Shown here: in pieces, positions 53,891 through 64,000 of the stretch
How the letters are laid out: each line of letters opens with the position of its first letter
How positions within the stretch are numbered: position 1 is the first letter of the stretch
NCBI RefSeq assembly: GCF_900129505.1
Contig: NZ_LT670818.1
Coordinates: forward strand, 1,488,001 to 1,552,000
DNA: 64,000 nt
Direction of reading: 5' to 3'
Source: Bradyrhizobium erythrophlei
Lineage (GTDB): Bacteria > Pseudomonadota > Alphaproteobacteria > Rhizobiales > Xanthobacteraceae
Notes under the pieces: model-generated
Database searches by the model: none
Told to the model about the DNA's origin: nothing
The model's input: only the letters and a program-made list of their open reading frames with translations
Translations under genes and position numbers: made by a program

Positions 53891-54219
53891 GCGACGACGA
53901 CGCCCCGCTGCCTGCAAACGAGGCCGGGCCGAGTGTCCCCGCGGGCGCGCTGTCCCGCGAACTTCCCATCATCAACAAGCGCGGCCTGCACGCGCGCGCA
54001 TCCGCGAAATTCGTTCAGATGGTCGAGCGCTTCAACGCCGAGGTCTGGGTCACCAAGGGTGGCGAGACCGTTGGCGGCACCTCGATCATGGGACTGATGA
54101 TGCTGTCGGCGGGTCCAGGAACTTCGATCGTCGTCTCCGCGATCGGCCCCGAGGCACAATCCGCCATCGACGCCATCACCGAACTCGTCGCCGGCAAATT
54201 CAACGAAGAAGGCACGTGA
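53887..54219 (+). CDS. ptsH: HPr phosphocarrier protein
   Basis: 110 residues. A ~25-residue N-terminal extension precedes the HPr fold. The phospho-His is His35 (KRGLHARASAKF) and the regulatory serine corresponds to Ser66 (VGGTSIMGLMML), which suits the HprK encoded two genes upstream. Its position at the end of the chvI operon is conserved. In several rhizobia ahcY comes next; here a repeat and an IS630 element follow instead. Confidence 0.95.
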   Translation: MSDDDAPLPANEAGPSVPAGALSRELPIINKRGLHARASAKFVQMVERFNAEVWVTKGGETVGGTSIMGLMMLSAGPGTSIVVSAIGPEAQSAIDAITELVAGKFNEEGT

Positions 54220-54226
54220 GAGATTG

Positions 54227-54275
54227 CGGGCTTCATCCTTCGAGACGCGGGCAAGAGCGCGCTCCTCAGGTCTTA
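54227..54275 (+). repeat. left half of a REP-like repeat
   Basis: GGGCTTCATCCTTCGAGACG, then GCGCGCTCCTCAGGTCT, a repeat type common between genes in Bradyrhizobium. The IS630 element separates it from its partner half. Confidence 0.65.
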
Positions 54276-55443
54276 TACCAGCCTTCGGAAGGTCTGACTC
54301 TTTTTGAAAAGCTGGCGCCGGCGTGATTCATTTATGACCGACTGGATTGATTCGGGAGGTCGGCGATGGGCGGGCGGTCGGTCTACGGGAGGATTTCGAG
54401 GCGGATGAGCTGCGTCGGCTCGCGGCGAAGGTGAAGGATGCCGCGCAGGCGCGACGGCTGCTGGCGCTGGCGGCGATTCGCGACGGGATGAACCGCACCG
54501 AGGCGGCCCGGATCGGCGGCATGGACCGGCAGACGCTGCGGGACTGGGCGCACCGCTTCAACCAGTACGGGCCTGACGGTCTGATCGACATCAAGCCGAC
54601 CGGGCGGCCGTCGAAGCTCTCCGACGAGCAGAAAGATGCATTGAAGCAGCTCGTCGAGACCGGCCCCGACCCGGAGAAGGATGGGGTCGTACGCTGGCGC
54701 TGCGTCGACCTGAAGCGTGTTCTCGGACAGCGTTTCGGTGTCGATCTGTCGGAGGTGAGCCTGGGGCGCGCGCTCAAGAAGCTCGGCTTCTCGCACATCA
54801 GCGCCCGGCCGCGCCATCCCGTGCAGGATCCGGAGACGATCGCGGCATTTAAAAAAACTTTCCTACGCAGGTCGCGGCGATCGTGACCAAACTCGCCCCG
54901 GAAACGCCGATTGAGGTCTGGTTCCAGGACGAGATGCGGGTCGGCCAGAAGAACAGCCTCGTCTACCAATGGGCCAAGAAGGGATCACGGCCGCGGCAGC
55001 CCAAGGATCAGCGCTACGAGAACGCCTATGTGTTCGGCGCCGTCTGTGCGAGCCGCGACACCGGCGTCGCCCTCATCATGCCGCAAGCCGACACCGAGGC
55101 TATGCAGGCGCATCTCGACGCCATCGGCAAGGCCGTCGCGCCCGGCGCGCATGCGCTGCTGATCCTCGACAAGGCCGGATGGCACACGACGCGCAAACTA
55201 AAGCCACCTGCCAATGTCACCCTCGTGCCGCTGCCACCCGCCTGTCCGGAGCTCAACGCAGCCGAGAACATCTGGCAGTATCTGCGACAGACCTATCTCG
55301 CCAACCGTGTGTTCGCGTCCTACACCGATATCCTCGACGCCTGCCAAAACGCCTGGCGAAAACTTCTCGCCGAAACCGGGCGCATCACCTCGATCGCGGC
55401 CCGCGACTGGGCCATCATCAGTCAGCCCTTCTGAAGGCTGGTA
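54276..55443 (+). mobile_element. IS630-family element, complete
   Basis: Terminal inverted repeats begin TACCAGCCTTC on both ends (54276 and, reversed, 55443), next to TA as expected for IS630. The element is 1168 bp and lies inside a REP-like repeat. Both reading-frame parts are present. Confidence 0.88.
54347..55434 (+). CDS. IS630-family transposase, made by -1 frameshift
   Basis: Two frames, 54347-54886 and a second ending 55434, are joined by a -1 shift on A7 at 54851-54857 (F-K-K then K-N-F-P-T). The helix-turn-helix part holds MDRQTLRDWAHRFNQYGPDG. The second frame carries the complete DDE set: WFQDEMRVGQKN, LLILDKAGWHTT and ELNAAENIWQYLR. It begins with a TTG or nearby start. Such frameshifting is usual in this family. 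The element appears able to transpose. Confidence 0.88.
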
Positions 55444-55492
55444 TTAGATCCTCATGGTGAGGAGCAGCGCGGCGGGTCTCGAACCATGATGC
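55444..55492 (+). repeat. right half of the REP-like repeat
   Basis: GATCCTCATGGTGAGGAGC, then GCGGGTCTCGAACCATGATG, the natural partner of 54227-54275. Confidence 0.65.
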
Positions 55493-55514
55493 CTGAGCTG
55501 CTCGATCAAGTCTT

Positions 55515-57128
55515 CTACTTCGCCGGTGGCACGATGTAGACGTTCCAGGTAATCGCCGGACCGGAACGGCCCTGGAAAAAGCGCTGCGTGGTGACGGTGA
55601 GACGCTCTGCGTTGGCGGCGTTCGCTGCCATCCACGCGGTGCAGACCGGCAGCCGCCCGTCCGACGTATCGCAGATGCCGATAAAGCCGAGCCGCCTGGC
55701 CTCCTCCAGCGACGTCAGCCCCGACGACCACAGTTCACCCGGGGTGAGCGGCGCCGGATGATCGGGGCTATAGAAGGTCATGGGCTCGCCGATCTCCGTG
55801 GTGCCGGCGACCACGGCCCATCTTGTGGCGAAGCGATCGTGCCAGGCCTGGGTCAATTCACGGGCGAGTTGCGACCGATCGCCGTAGCCTGAAGCGCCAT
55901 TGGGATTCGCCGCCATTTCGCGGACGGCGATGGCGGGCGAACCGGCCAGCGTGGCGAGCGTGACGACGAGCCAAATTGCGCAGATGTTGAATAGCGCCCG
56001 TTTTTGCGAGCGGAGCTGGGGTATCGCGACCAGCGCCAGGGGCGTCAGAAAGAACAGCGAGATGCCCCAATCGGTTTTCATATAAACTTCGAAGATCAGG
56101 CCGCCGAGCGGCGGCCCGATCGCGACCACGACCTGGATGATCCAGATGTTGAGCGCCTGCGATCGATTAACGCCCGGATTCGGCCCGCGCGACCACGGGC
56201 GTGTCACCAGCGCCAGCGGGGTCTTCCACCACGGCGGCAGCAACGCCAGCGCCAGCAGCGCCAGCGCCACGGGCGCCAGCAGCAGCGCCAGATTGTGGCC
56301 GACATAACCGAGCACAAGCTGCGCGCTCTGGGCGCGGTCCGACAGGCCGTAGACGTCGCCGGCATAGGTCAGCGGCACGAAGTCGACTTCCCTCAGCCAG
56401 ACCAGATGCGGGATCATGGCGACGACGAGGGTCAGGATCGCGACCCACGGCGCCGGCGAGCCCAAGAATTTCAGCCGGTCGGGATGAACCAGCGCGGCGA
56501 TCCCGATGGCGCCGATCATGGTCAGCACCCAGTATTTTGTCATCAAGGCTAACGCACCGGCGAGACCGAGCCACAGGCCCGATCTCACGCTGCGTTTTTC
56601 GAACGCATTCAGATAGGCCAGCACCACCAGCGGCAGGGTCACGAGTTGCAGGAGATCGGGGTTATATTTGAAGCCCTTGAAGTTGAAGATCGGATAGAGC
56701 GCGAGCATCACCACGACGAAGAAGGCGCGGCGCCGATCCACGACACGCAGCGCGATCCGCCAACAGACCACCAGCCCGCAGCCGAGCGTCGCCATCGCCA
56801 GCGCATAGGTCGCCCAGTCGGTGACCGGAAACATCTTGAACCAGAGACCGGCCACCCAGCCCGACAGCGGCGGATGCTTGCCGTAGCCGAACTGGAATTT
56901 CTGGCCCCAGGCGAACGCTTCCGCGACGTCCATATGGACGTCCTGGGCCGCCTTCAGATTGATCAGGATGAAGGTCCAGAGCACGGCATGGGCGATCGCA
57001 AAGCCGATCACCAGCCGCCAACCGGCGACGGGATCGCCGGCGCAAGCCGCCAGCCACGCCGCCAGCCGCCGCACCGAGGGCCTGCGGCGCGCGCGCGAAG
57101 CGGCGGGCAAAAATGACGCAACTGTCAT
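55515..57128 (-). CDS. ArnT-like GT39-type glycosyltransferase
   Basis: 537 residues with about eleven membrane helices. The N-terminal part has the GT39/PMT loop motif with aspartate and the sequence EAFAWGQKFQFGYGKHPPLS, followed by GWVAGLWFKMFPVTDWATYA and the repeating helical core (LYPIFNFKGFKYNPDLLQLV). These enzymes use a lipid-linked sugar and act at the periplasmic face. The acceptor is unknown. The gene is convergent with the IS630 transposase. Confidence 0.85.
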   Translation of the reverse strand: MTVASFLPAASRARRRPSVRRLAAWLAACAGDPVAGWRLVIGFAIAHAVLWTFILINLKAAQDVHMDVAEAFAWGQKFQFGYGKHPPLSGWVAGLWFKMFPVTDWATYALAMATLGCGLVVCWRIALRVVDRRRAFFVVVMLALYPIFNFKGFKYNPDLLQLVTLPLVVLAYLNAFEKRSVRSGLWLGLAGALALMTKYWVLTMIGAIGIAALVHPDRLKFLGSPAPWVAILTLVVAMIPHLVWLREVDFVPLTYAGDVYGLSDRAQSAQLVLGYVGHNLALLLAPVALALLALALLPPWWKTPLALVTRPWSRGPNPGVNRSQALNIWIIQVVVAIGPPLGGLIFEVYMKTDWGISLFFLTPLALVAIPQLRSQKRALFNICAIWLVVTLATLAGSPAIAVREMAANPNGASGYGDRSQLARELTQAWHDRFATRWAVVAGTTEIGEPMTFYSPDHPAPLTPGELWSSGLTSLEEARRLGFIGICDTSDGRLPVCTAWMAANAANAERLTVTTQRFFQGRSGPAITWNVYIVPPAK

Positions 57129-57241
57129 GGCCTGTGCGTAGCGCGTTTTGGGCCTGAGTGGAATCAGCTTGGCGTGAAGATGTGCCGCAAAAACAGCGCA
57201 TTATGGTTGCCGCACAGGGGCGCCAATGCTATCCCGCGCCC

Positions 57242-59047
57242 ATGACATCCATCCCTATTTCCAACATCCGCAACTTCGCCATTGTTGCGCATATCGACCA
57301 TGGCAAATCGACGCTGGCCGACCGCCTGATCCAGACCACCGGGGGCCTGCAGGCGCGCGAGATGAAGGAACAGGTGCTCGATTCCATGGATATCGAGCGC
57401 GAGCGCGGTATCACGATCAAGGCCCAGACGGTGCGGCTCACCTACCCGGCCAAGGACGGCAAGACCTATATCCTCAATCTGATCGACACTCCCGGCCATG
57501 TCGACTTCGCTTATGAAGTTTCCCGGTCGCTCGCGGCCTGCGAGGGCTCGCTGCTGGTGGTCGATGCCAGCCAGGGCGTGGAGGCGCAGACGCTCGCCAA
57601 TGTCTACCATGCGCTCGATGCCGGCCACGAAATCGTCCCCGTCCTCAACAAGATCGACCTGCCGGCGGCGGAACCCGACCAGGTCAAGCAGCAGATCGAG
57701 GACGTGATCGGCATCGACGCTTCGGATGCGGTGATGATCTCGGCCAAGACCGGGCTCGGCATCGACGACGTGCTGGAAGCCATCGTGCACCGGCTGCCGG
57801 CGCCGAAAGGCGACCGTGATGCGTCGCTGAAGGCGCTCCTGGTCGACAGCTGGTACGACGTCTATCTCGGGGTCGTGGTGCTGGTGCGGATCGTCGACGG
57901 CGTGCTGAAAAAAGGCCAGCGCATCCGGATGATGGGCACCAACGCGGCTTACGAGATCGAACGCGTCGGTTTCTTCACCCCGAAGATGCAGCAGATCGAC
58001 GAACTCGGCCCAGGCGAGATCGGCTTCATCACCGCCGCGATCAAGGAAGTGGCCGACACCCGCGTCGGCGACACCATCACCGACGACAAGAAGCCGGTGA
58101 CCGAGATGCTGCCCGGTTTCAAGCCGGCGATCCCCGTGGTGTTCTGCGGCCTGTTCCCGGTCGATGCCGACGATTTTGAGACTTTGCGCGCCGCGATGGG
58201 GAAGTTGCGCCTTAACGACGCCAGCTTCTCCTTCGAGATGGAAACCTCGGCCGCGCTCGGCTTCGGTTTCCGCTGCGGCTTCCTCGGGCTGCTCCACCTG
58301 GAAATCATCCAGGAGCGGCTGAGCCGCGAATTCGACCTCAATTTGATCGCGACCGCGCCATCGGTGATCTACAAGATGCACCTGACCGACGGGCAAATGA
58401 TTGAGATCCACAACCCGATCGATATGCCCGACGTGGTCAAGATCGCCGAAATCCAGGAACCCTGGATCGAGGCCACGATCCTCACCCCCGACGAATATCT
58501 CGGCAGCGTCTTGAAGCTCTGCCAGGACCGGCGCGGTTCGCAGAAGGAGCTCACTTACGTGGGCAACCGCGCGATGGTGAAATACGAACTGCCGCTCAAC
58601 GAAGTGGTGTTCGATTTCTACGACCGCCTGAAGTCGGTCTCCAAGGGCTATGCCTCGTTCGACTATCACCTGACCGACTACAAGCCCGCCGACCTCGTCA
58701 AGATGCAGATCCTGGTCAACAACGAGCCGGTGGATGCGCTGTCGATGCTGGTGCACAAGACCCGCGCCGAAGGCCGCGGCCGCGCCATGGTCGAGAAGAT
58801 GAAGGAACTGATCCCGCCGCACATGTTCCAGATCCCGATCCAGGCCGCGATCGGCGGCAAGGTGATCGCCCGCGAAACCGTGCGCGCGCTGCGCAAGGAC
58901 GTCACCGCCAAGTGCTACGGCGGCGACATCACGCGCAAGCGAAAACTTCTGGAGAAGCAGAAGGAAGGCAAGAAAAAGATGCGGCAGTTCGGCAAGGTCG
59001 ACATCCCGCAGGAAGCGTTCATTGCTGCGCTAAAGGTGGATAGCTGA
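57242..59047 (+). CDS. lepA: elongation factor 4 (LepA)
   Basis: 601 residues from the ATG at 57242. GTPase motifs are AHIDHGKST (16-24), the switch region [19 protein letters not shown] and [10 protein letters not shown]. It ends with the LepA-specific domain ([40 protein letters not shown]). LepA promotes back-translocation or ribosome biogenesis and is membrane-associated under stress. Upstream lies the GT39 gene in opposite direction. Confidence 0.97.
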   Translation: MTSIPISNIRNFAIVAHIDHGKSTLADRLIQTTGGLQAREMKEQVLDSMDIERERGITIKAQTVRLTYPAKDGKTYILNLIDTPGHVDFAYEVSRSLAACEGSLLVVDASQGVEAQTLANVYHALDAGHEIVPVLNKIDLPAAEPDQVKQQIEDVIGIDASDAVMISAKTGLGIDDVLEAIVHRLPAPKGDRDASLKALLVDSWYDVYLGVVVLVRIVDGVLKKGQRIRMMGTNAAYEIERVGFFTPKMQQIDELGPGEIGFITAAIKEVADTRVGDTITDDKKPVTEMLPGFKPAIPVVFCGLFPVDADDFETLRAAMGKLRLNDASFSFEMETSAALGFGFRCGFLGLLHLEIIQERLSREFDLNLIATAPSVIYKMHLTDGQMIEIHNPIDMPDVVKIAEIQEPWIEATILTPDEYLGSVLKLCQDRRGSQKELTYVGNRAMVKYELPLNEVVFDFYDRLKSVSKGYASFDYHLTDYKPADLVKMQILVNNEPVDALSMLVHKTRAEGRGRAMVEKMKELIPPHMFQIPIQAAIGGKVIARETVRALRKDVTAKCYGGDITRKRKLLEKQKEGKKKMRQFGKVDIPQEAFIAALKVDS

Positions 59048-59165
59048 AGCTTGTGCCTCGACGGCGTTACTAGGTTGAACGACCCCGTCGATCCTGGGAA
59101 ATCTTGGTTTTGTAACCCCTGCGATAGCCGTTGAATTTCGTCGCGTAACATGTTACGTTTTATTC

Positions 59166-59402
59166 ATGGCCACGACCCCGAAAAAGGCAAAACCCCGCAG
59201 TCCGCAGCAACGCATGGCAGCACGCCGCGAGCGGTTGCGCGCGCAGGGGCTGCGGCCGGTGCAGCATTGGGTGCCGGATTTGCGCAATCCCAAGGTTCGA
59301 GCTGATTTACGCCGACAAGCAAAATTGATGGCGCGGCATCCGGAAAACGACGCCATCGATGCCTGGATCGAGGCGGCGTATGATTGGAGCGACTGGAAGT
59401 GA
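59166..59402 (+). CDS. MazE-like antitoxin (DUF3018 family)
   Basis: 78 residues. The sequence starts with a basic segment (KKAKPRSPQQRMAARRERLR), then GLRPVQHWVPDLRNPKVRAD and an acidic C-terminus (IDAWIEAAYDWSDWK), the pattern of DUF3018-type antitoxins. Its stop TGA overlaps the GTG start of the toxin (GTGA), giving coupled translation. It should neutralise the toxin and repress the pair. Confidence 0.88.
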   Translation: MATTPKKAKPRSPQQRMAARRERLRAQGLRPVQHWVPDLRNPKVRADLRRQAKLMARHPENDAIDAWIEAAYDWSDWK

Positions 59403-59725
59403 AGCGCGGCGATGTCGTCCTGGTGGTGGTTCCAAGCGAACTAGGACGACCGAGACCCGGAGTGGTCGTGCAAGCCGACGAGTTCGAAGGGCTATCCACG
59501 GTCTTCATCTGTCCTATTTCGTCGGACCTTCAAGAGAAATTGCCGCTGAGGCCAATTGTCGAAGCCCAGCCATCCAACGGCCTCCGCCTTCGTTCGCAAA
59601 TCATGACGGATAAGATGATCGCGCTGCGCCTTGACCGGGTTCGGCGCGTCATCGGCCATATTGACGGAGAAACATCCGAACAGCTCGATCGCGCGCTGCT
59701 CGTCGTGCTTGGACTGGCGCGGTGA
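59399..59725 (+). CDS. MazF/PemK-type toxin
   Basis: 108 residues from a GTG at 59399. It has the usual start MKRGDVVLVVVPSELG-RPRP, then GVVVQADEF, TVFICPISSDLQEKLPLRPI and SQIMTDKMIALRLDRVRRVI, with the segments of the endoribonuclease fold. It should cleave RNA when the antitoxin is degraded. The pair sits alone between lepA and an unrelated enzyme gene. Confidence 0.88.
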   Translation: MKRGDVVLVVVPSELGRPRPGVVVQADEFEGLSTVFICPISSDLQEKLPLRPIVEAQPSNGLRLRSQIMTDKMIALRLDRVRRVIGHIDGETSEQLDRALLVVLGLAR

Positions 59726-59840
59726 CGAAGATTTAGGTCGCGTCAGCGCTTCGGCGTCCCCCCATCTTGATCCGCGCCACCGGATGGATCACCATTGCTG
59801 CTTCGCCGGCCAAGAAACCCAAAAAGGGGCGAGGAAACGC

Positions 59841-61013
59841 ATGAACAAGCTTCCCGGTTTCGGACTGATCGAGCGCGCCCGCGCGCTGGCGCCGCTGATC
59901 GCGCGGGAGGCCGACGAGATCGAGCGGACGCGCCGCCTCACTGTACCGGTGGTTTCCGGCCTGATCGAGAACGGCCTTTACCGGGCATTGTTGCCGCAGA
60001 GTCTCGGTGGCGCCGAGGCGCCGCCGGAGGTGTTCATGCAGATGCAGGAGGAAGTGGCGAAGGCCGACGCCTCGACCGCCTGGTGCCTCGGCCAGTGCAG
60101 CGTCTGCGCCATGACGGCGGCCTATCTCGACGCCGATATCGCCGGTGAAATTTTCAACACGGCGCCGGGAATCCTCGCCTGGGGCGCGATCGCCCATGAG
60201 GTGAAGGCGGTTCCGGGCGGCTACCAGGCCAACGCGCGCTGGGATTTTGCGTCCGGCTCCCGCCAGGCGAGCTGGCTCGGTGCCCATGTCCGGGTCGTCG
60301 AGGCCGACGGGACGCCGCGCAAGAAGGTGGACGGCTCGCCCGAGATCCGCACCATCCTGTTTCCGGTAGCAAGCGCCACCATGTATGACGTCTGGGACGT
60401 GATCGGCCTCAAGGGCACCGGCACCGATTCCTATTCGGTCGAAAACCTGTTCATTCCCGAGCGATATGCCCCGCTTCGCGACGATCCGGCCGCATTGCGC
60501 GAGAACGGACCGCTGTACAAGCTCACCACCAGCATGGTGTTCAGCATGGGCTTTGCGGCGACCTCGCTCGGCGTCGCCCGCGCCACGCTGGACGCGGCGA
60601 TCGAGCTTTCACGCAGCAAGCGGCCGCAGGGACAGGCGGTGATGCGCGAAAACAATGCCGTTCAGGGCCAGATCGGCCGCATCGAGGGCAATTTGCGCGC
60701 CGCGCGCGCCTATCTCTACGCGACCGCCGCGGAGGCATGGCACGATTTGACGCGCACCGGGAACCTCAGCGACGAACATCGGGTCGCGCTTCGGCTGGCC
60801 GCGACCTGGACGATCCATCAGTCGGCCGCGGTGGTCGACGCCGCCTACCACATGGCCGGCGCCACCGCCGTGTTCGCCGCCAACAAGTTCGAGCGCCGGT
60901 TCCGCGACATGCACGCCATCGCGCAGCAGATCCAGGCCCGCGACACCCATTACGAGGACGTCGGCAAGGCGCTGCTGGCCGGTGGTCCCGCAATGGCGGC
61001 CAAGCCCGCCTGA
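59841..61013 (+). CDS. acyl-CoA dehydrogenase-fold flavoenzyme
   Basis: 390 residues from the ATG at 59841. It has the three-domain ACAD fold: N-terminal helices ([20 protein letters not shown]), a beta domain ([37 protein letters not shown]) and a C-terminal helical domain ([40 protein letters not shown]). It resembles two-component flavin monooxygenases (HsaA/DszC-like) more than a true acyl-CoA dehydrogenase, but this needs alignment. No reductase gene is adjacent. Confidence 0.85.
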   Translation: MNKLPGFGLIERARALAPLIAREADEIERTRRLTVPVVSGLIENGLYRALLPQSLGGAEAPPEVFMQMQEEVAKADASTAWCLGQCSVCAMTAAYLDADIAGEIFNTAPGILAWGAIAHEVKAVPGGYQANARWDFASGSRQASWLGAHVRVVEADGTPRKKVDGSPEIRTILFPVASATMYDVWDVIGLKGTGTDSYSVENLFIPERYAPLRDDPAALRENGPLYKLTTSMVFSMGFAATSLGVARATLDAAIELSRSKRPQGQAVMRENNAVQGQIGRIEGNLRAARAYLYATAAEAWHDLTRTGNLSDEHRVALRLAATWTIHQSAAVVDAAYHMAGATAVFAANKFERRFRDMHAIAQQIQARDTHYEDVGKALLAGGPAMAAKPA

Positions 61014-61111
61014 AGGTCAGCAGGCTCGGTATTATTACGGCCGGGCATAATCCCGTCTTAAGTACTTTCTGGGAGTTTCCGAATCTCACCTCGCGGAGTT
61101 TCGGTATCCCC

Positions 61112-63079
61112 ATGTTCAAGCTTCGATCGATCTCGGCCCGTCTGATCCTGGCCATTTCACTGACGGTGGCGGTGGCCTGCGGCATCCTCGGCACATTTTC
61201 GATTCTGCAGCAACGCTCGCTGATGCGGCTGGCCCTCGAACAGCAGCTGAAGCTGCAATATGACAGCGTGATCGCCGCGATCGACTATGAAGGCCGAGCC
61301 ACGCTCGCGGTCAGCGCCGTGGTCGCAGCACTTCCGCCGGTCGGCGACGCCATCGCCAAGGGCGATCGCGACGGCCTGGGGACGCTGCTGGGCGCCCCGA
61401 TGAAGGCGTTGACGGAGCAAGGGATCCCGCTGATCACATTCCAGGTCCCGCCGTCGATCTCGTTTTACCGCGTCCATTCGCCGAAGACCTTCGGCGACGA
61501 TGTCGCGGGGCGCCGCAATACGGTGGTGGAAGCGATCAAGACCGGTAAATCGATCGTCGGCGTGGAACCGGGGCGGGAGGCGCTGGGGATATTCGGCATG
61601 ACGCCGATCCTGCGTGATGGGAAGGTCCTGGCCAATGTCGATGTCGGCGCCGCCTTCGGCAAGGAATTCGTCGATCGCGCCAAGAAGCGCTTTGGCATCG
61701 ACCTCGCCGTGCATTCGTTCGATGGCAAGGAGTTCAAGCGGCTGTCCTCGACCTTCGGCGATACCGTGGTTGCTACGCCGGACGAACTGAAGAGCGTGTT
61801 CAACGGAGCGGCGCTGCACCGCGACGCCAATTTCGGCGGTCATCCGGCAGCCCTCTATGTCGGGCAGATCAAGAACTATGCCGGCCAGCCGGTCGCGGTG
61901 CTCGAAGTCATCAGGGACACCACCGAATACGAGGCGGTGGCAGCGAGTTCGCAGCTCACTTTGATTCTCGTCACCCTTGCCATTCTGGCCACCGCGGCGC
62001 TGCTTGCGTTCCTGCTCGGCCGCGGCATGTCGCGGCCGCTGATCGCGATCACCGCGGTGATGAACCGCCTTTCGAGCGGCGACACCGACGTCACCATCCC
62101 CGGCGCCGACCGCAAGGACGAACTCGGTACCATGGCAACGGCGGTGGATGTGTTCCGCCGCAACATGATCGAAACCAACACGATGCGCGACGCCCAGGAG
62201 GCCACCAAACGGCAGGCCGAGACCGAGAAGAAAGCGTTGCAGCGCCAGATGGCCGACCGCTTCGAGGCCGACGTCAAGAGCGTCGTCGGCGCGGTCGCGA
62301 AAGCGACGAAGGACATGCAGCGGGTGGCCGGCGAGATCACCTCCAGCGTCAACGGTACCTCCGAGCGGGCGACCGCGGCGGCGGCCGCCTCCGAAGAGGC
62401 CTCGGCCAGCGTCTCGACGGTTGCCGCCGCCACCGAAGAGCTCGCCTCTTCCGTGGCCGAGATCGGCCGCCAGGTGACCCATTCCAGCGGGGTTGCCGAT
62501 CAGGCCGTGGTCAAGGCCGGGCAAACCACCGAGATGGTCGCGGGCCTCACCGCCGCCGGCGAAAAAATCGGCGACGTGCTGCGGCTGATCGGCGCCATCG
62601 CCAGCCAGACCAATCTGCTGGCGCTCAACGCCACCATCGAGGCGGCACGGGCCGGCGAGGCCGGCCGCGGCTTTGCCGTGGTCGCCTCCGAGGTCAAGGA
62701 ACTCGCCAGCCAAACCGCGAAGGCGACCGAGGAAATCGCCGGCCAGGTCACCGCGATCCAGTCCGCCACCGGCAATTGCGTCATCGCGATCGGCGGCATC
62801 AGCGACACCATCCGCGAGATCAGCGGCATCGCCACCACGATCGCGGCGGCCGTCGAGGAGCAGGATTCGGCGACCCGGGAGATTGCGCGCAGCGTGCAGC
62901 AGGCTGCGGCCGGCACCAGCGAGGTCTCGCACAACGTCGCCGGCGCCAGCCAGGCCGCCCAGCAGTCGCGCACCCTCGCCGACAATGTGATGGTCGCGTC
63001 CGGCCAGCTCAGCCAGCATGCCGACGCGCTGTTCGAAAGCGTGGACACTTTCCTGGCCGGCCTGCGCGACGCCGCTTAA
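61112..63079 (+). CDS. methyl-accepting chemotaxis protein
   Basis: 655 residues from the ATG at 61112. TM1 at ~11-33, a periplasmic Cache-like sensor (to ~280, with [20 protein letters not shown]) and TM2 at ~285-307. Then HAMP ([20 protein letters not shown]) and an MCP signalling domain with the hairpin tip [20 protein letters not shown]. It should bind a small ligand and control flagellar movement through CheA/CheW. The ligand is unknown. Confidence 0.92.
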   Translation: MFKLRSISARLILAISLTVAVACGILGTFSILQQRSLMRLALEQQLKLQYDSVIAAIDYEGRATLAVSAVVAALPPVGDAIAKGDRDGLGTLLGAPMKALTEQGIPLITFQVPPSISFYRVHSPKTFGDDVAGRRNTVVEAIKTGKSIVGVEPGREALGIFGMTPILRDGKVLANVDVGAAFGKEFVDRAKKRFGIDLAVHSFDGKEFKRLSSTFGDTVVATPDELKSVFNGAALHRDANFGGHPAALYVGQIKNYAGQPVAVLEVIRDTTEYEAVAASSQLTLILVTLAILATAALLAFLLGRGMSRPLIAITAVMNRLSSGDTDVTIPGADRKDELGTMATAVDVFRRNMIETNTMRDAQEATKRQAETEKKALQRQMADRFEADVKSVVGAVAKATKDMQRVAGEITSSVNGTSERATAAAAASEEASASVSTVAAATEELASSVAEIGRQVTHSSGVADQAVVKAGQTTEMVAGLTAAGEKIGDVLRLIGAIASQTNLLALNATIEAARAGEAGRGFAVVASEVKELASQTAKATEEIAGQVTAIQSATGNCVIAIGGISDTIREISGIATTIAAAVEEQDSATREIARSVQQAAAGTSEVSHNVAGASQAAQQSRTLADNVMVASGQLSQHADALFESVDTFLAGLRDAA

Positions 63080-63319
63080 CGCACTCTTGCGTGAAAGCCC
63101 GTCCTGCTCGGGATACAGCTAGCATCTCCCTTAGCGTCTCGCACTCTGTTCGCGGAACCCGGGCGCGCCAGACCGCACGGAAACGATAGCCGCTCCGCGA
63201 CGAACGCGTGCGGCGGGTGACTTGCGGGCGCAGTCCTGTCGCAAAGCCGGTATCCATTTCGGCGGAAGACGCGCTAGGCTGCCCGCACGACAGCCTCAGG
63301 GGAATGTGCGGACCGCGCG

Positions 63320-63790
63320 ATGCCCAATCCGATCGGGAAAACCAGCGGCAAGCGCGCCGCAAGGCCGCGCGCGGACGTTTCCGATCCCGCCGTGGAAGCG
63401 GTTTTCAACGCCTATCCCGCGCCGCTGAAGGCAAAACTGAAGACGCTGCGCCGGCTGATCCTCGAGACCGCGAGGACCACGGAGGGCGTAGGCGCGCTGC
63501 AGGAAACCCTGAAATGGGGGCAGCCGAGTTATCTCACGCCCGAAACCAGGAGCGGCAGCACAATCCGGATTGACCAGGTGAAATCCGCCGCCGGTCAATA
63601 TGCGGTGTATTTCCACTGCCAGACCGGTCTGGTCGACAGCTTCCGCGAGCTGTACCCGACGAAACTGCGTTTCGGCGGCAACCGATGCATCCTCCTGGAC
63701 GTCAGGGATGAGCTGCCGCGAGCGGAACTCCGCCATTGCGTGGCGCTGGCGCTGACCTACCACCTCAACAAGCGCAAGGCCGCGCGGTAG
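63320..63790 (+). CDS. DUF1801-family protein
   Basis: 156 residues from the ATG at 63320. The DUF1801 pattern is visible: VEAVFNAYPAPLKAKLKTLR, LQETLKWGQPSYLTPETRSG, QYAVYFHCQTGLVDSFRELY and RFGGNRCILLDVRDELP. Related to YdhG/YdeI-type proteins of unknown biochemical role. Soluble and single-domain. Confidence 0.85.
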   Translation: MPNPIGKTSGKRAARPRADVSDPAVEAVFNAYPAPLKAKLKTLRRLILETARTTEGVGALQETLKWGQPSYLTPETRSGSTIRIDQVKSAAGQYAVYFHCQTGLVDSFRELYPTKLRFGGNRCILLDVRDELPRAELRHCVALALTYHLNKRKAAR

Positions 63791-63805
63791 ACAGCCGGCA
63801 AATCG

Positions 63806-64000
63806 TCATGCGACCAGCGCCGCGTCGCTGTCCATTTCCGGAGTCCCGTCGGAATCCGCGCCGCACTGCGCCTGCAACAGCCTGATGATCTCGACGTTGG
63901 GCCGCGCGCGGCTGAACAGGAAGCCCTGGCCCTCGTGACAGCCCTCCGCGCGCAGGCAGCTCAGCTCGGCTTCGGTCTCGACGCCCTCGGCGGTGATGGT
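63806..64000 (-). CDS. EAL-domain phosphodiesterase, C-terminal end
   Basis: The minus frame runs off the window edge. The last 64 residues read TITAEGVETEAELSCLRAEG, CHEGQGFLFSRARPNVEIIR, LLQAQCG, then a short acidic tail. The EGVET and QGFLFSRA motifs are those of the EAL c-di-GMP phosphodiesterase family. Whether the enzyme is active or has a GGDEF domain cannot be seen here. Confidence 0.85.
   Translation of the reverse strand, partial: TITAEGVETEAELSCLRAEGCHEGQGFLFSRARPNVEIIRLLQAQCGADSDGTPEMDSDAALVA

Noticed and set aside
57164..58822. A 552-codon minus-strand frame over lepA
   Set aside because: It is the antisense shadow of lepA; it is rich in His/Asp/Arg without any domain.

Overview
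The window looks like a chromosomal stretch of a high-GC alphaproteobacterium of the Bradyrhizobium/Rhodopseudomonas group (Nitrobacteraceae). The grounds are the chvI-chvG-hprK-PTS IIA-HPr gene order beside pckA, an rpoH-type sigma factor, several class III adenylate cyclases, RlpA, LepA, and intergenic repeats of a kind I associate with that group. No database search was possible, so this assignment is an inference.

Layout. 1-2.1 kb: end of a periplasmic PQQ alcohol dehydrogenase, a small secreted protein, a Tat-exported Rieske protein and a RidA fragment. 2.6-4.9 kb: two exported or membrane-anchored TPR proteins. 5-7 kb: a minimal tyrosine recombinase and a conserved hypothetical gene. 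7.4-18.7 kb: an MFS transporter, a decayed MFS gene, a YCII-type protein, an IS1182 element and three class III nucleotide cyclases; one is a 1067-residue fusion of an NMT1/THI5-like binding protein, a Cache-type sensor, HAMP and the cyclase. Copies of a dispersed ~100-bp repeat sit beside all three cyclase genes. 19-27 kb: small exported proteins, RlpA, a zinc-finger protein, then rpoH divergent from a MarR-type regulator with a C-terminal cysteine cluster, followed by 7Fe ferredoxin, TenA and PrkA. The intergenic region carries two TTTCGAAA palindromes. The gene after prkA (yeaH/DUF444) is broken and cut off by a patchwork of kinase, IS66, IS1182 and IS630 pieces (27.0-28.6 kb).

28.7-44 kb is accessory DNA. 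It holds a SHOCT-domain protein, a flavin/PNPOx-fold protein, a compact CBASS-like operon (CD-NTase plus SLATT two-TM effector plus two small downstream genes), the 3' end of a group II intron with ribozyme domains V and VI still recognisable, a class III aminotransferase paired with a FemAB/GNAT-type acyltransferase, three unassigned genes of which two encode membrane proteins, and an unusual tRNA-Ser(UGA). Directly downstream of that tRNA is a run of GNRA-tetraloop hairpins with a 17-nt sequence complementary to the tRNA 3' end. Small conserved-looking genes and a tyrosine integrase cut off before its last catalytic residues follow.

44.6-64 kb returns to core-like genes: pckA, a TPR-CHAT protein, a HugZ-like protein, the chvI-chvG-hprK-IIA-HPr operon, an intact IS630 inserted into a REP-like repeat, an ArnT-like glycosyltransferase, lepA, a mazEF-type toxin-antitoxin pair, an acyl-CoA-dehydrogenase-fold enzyme, a chemoreceptor, a DUF1801 protein and the end of an EAL-domain protein.

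The strongest candidates for something not well described are the CBASS-like operon with its two extra small genes (31.9-34.1 kb), the tRNA-Ser/structured-RNA locus (41.2-41.6 kb) with the unassigned membrane-protein genes beside it (38.2-41.1 kb), and the binding-protein/Cache/cyclase fusion (15.5-18.7 kb).
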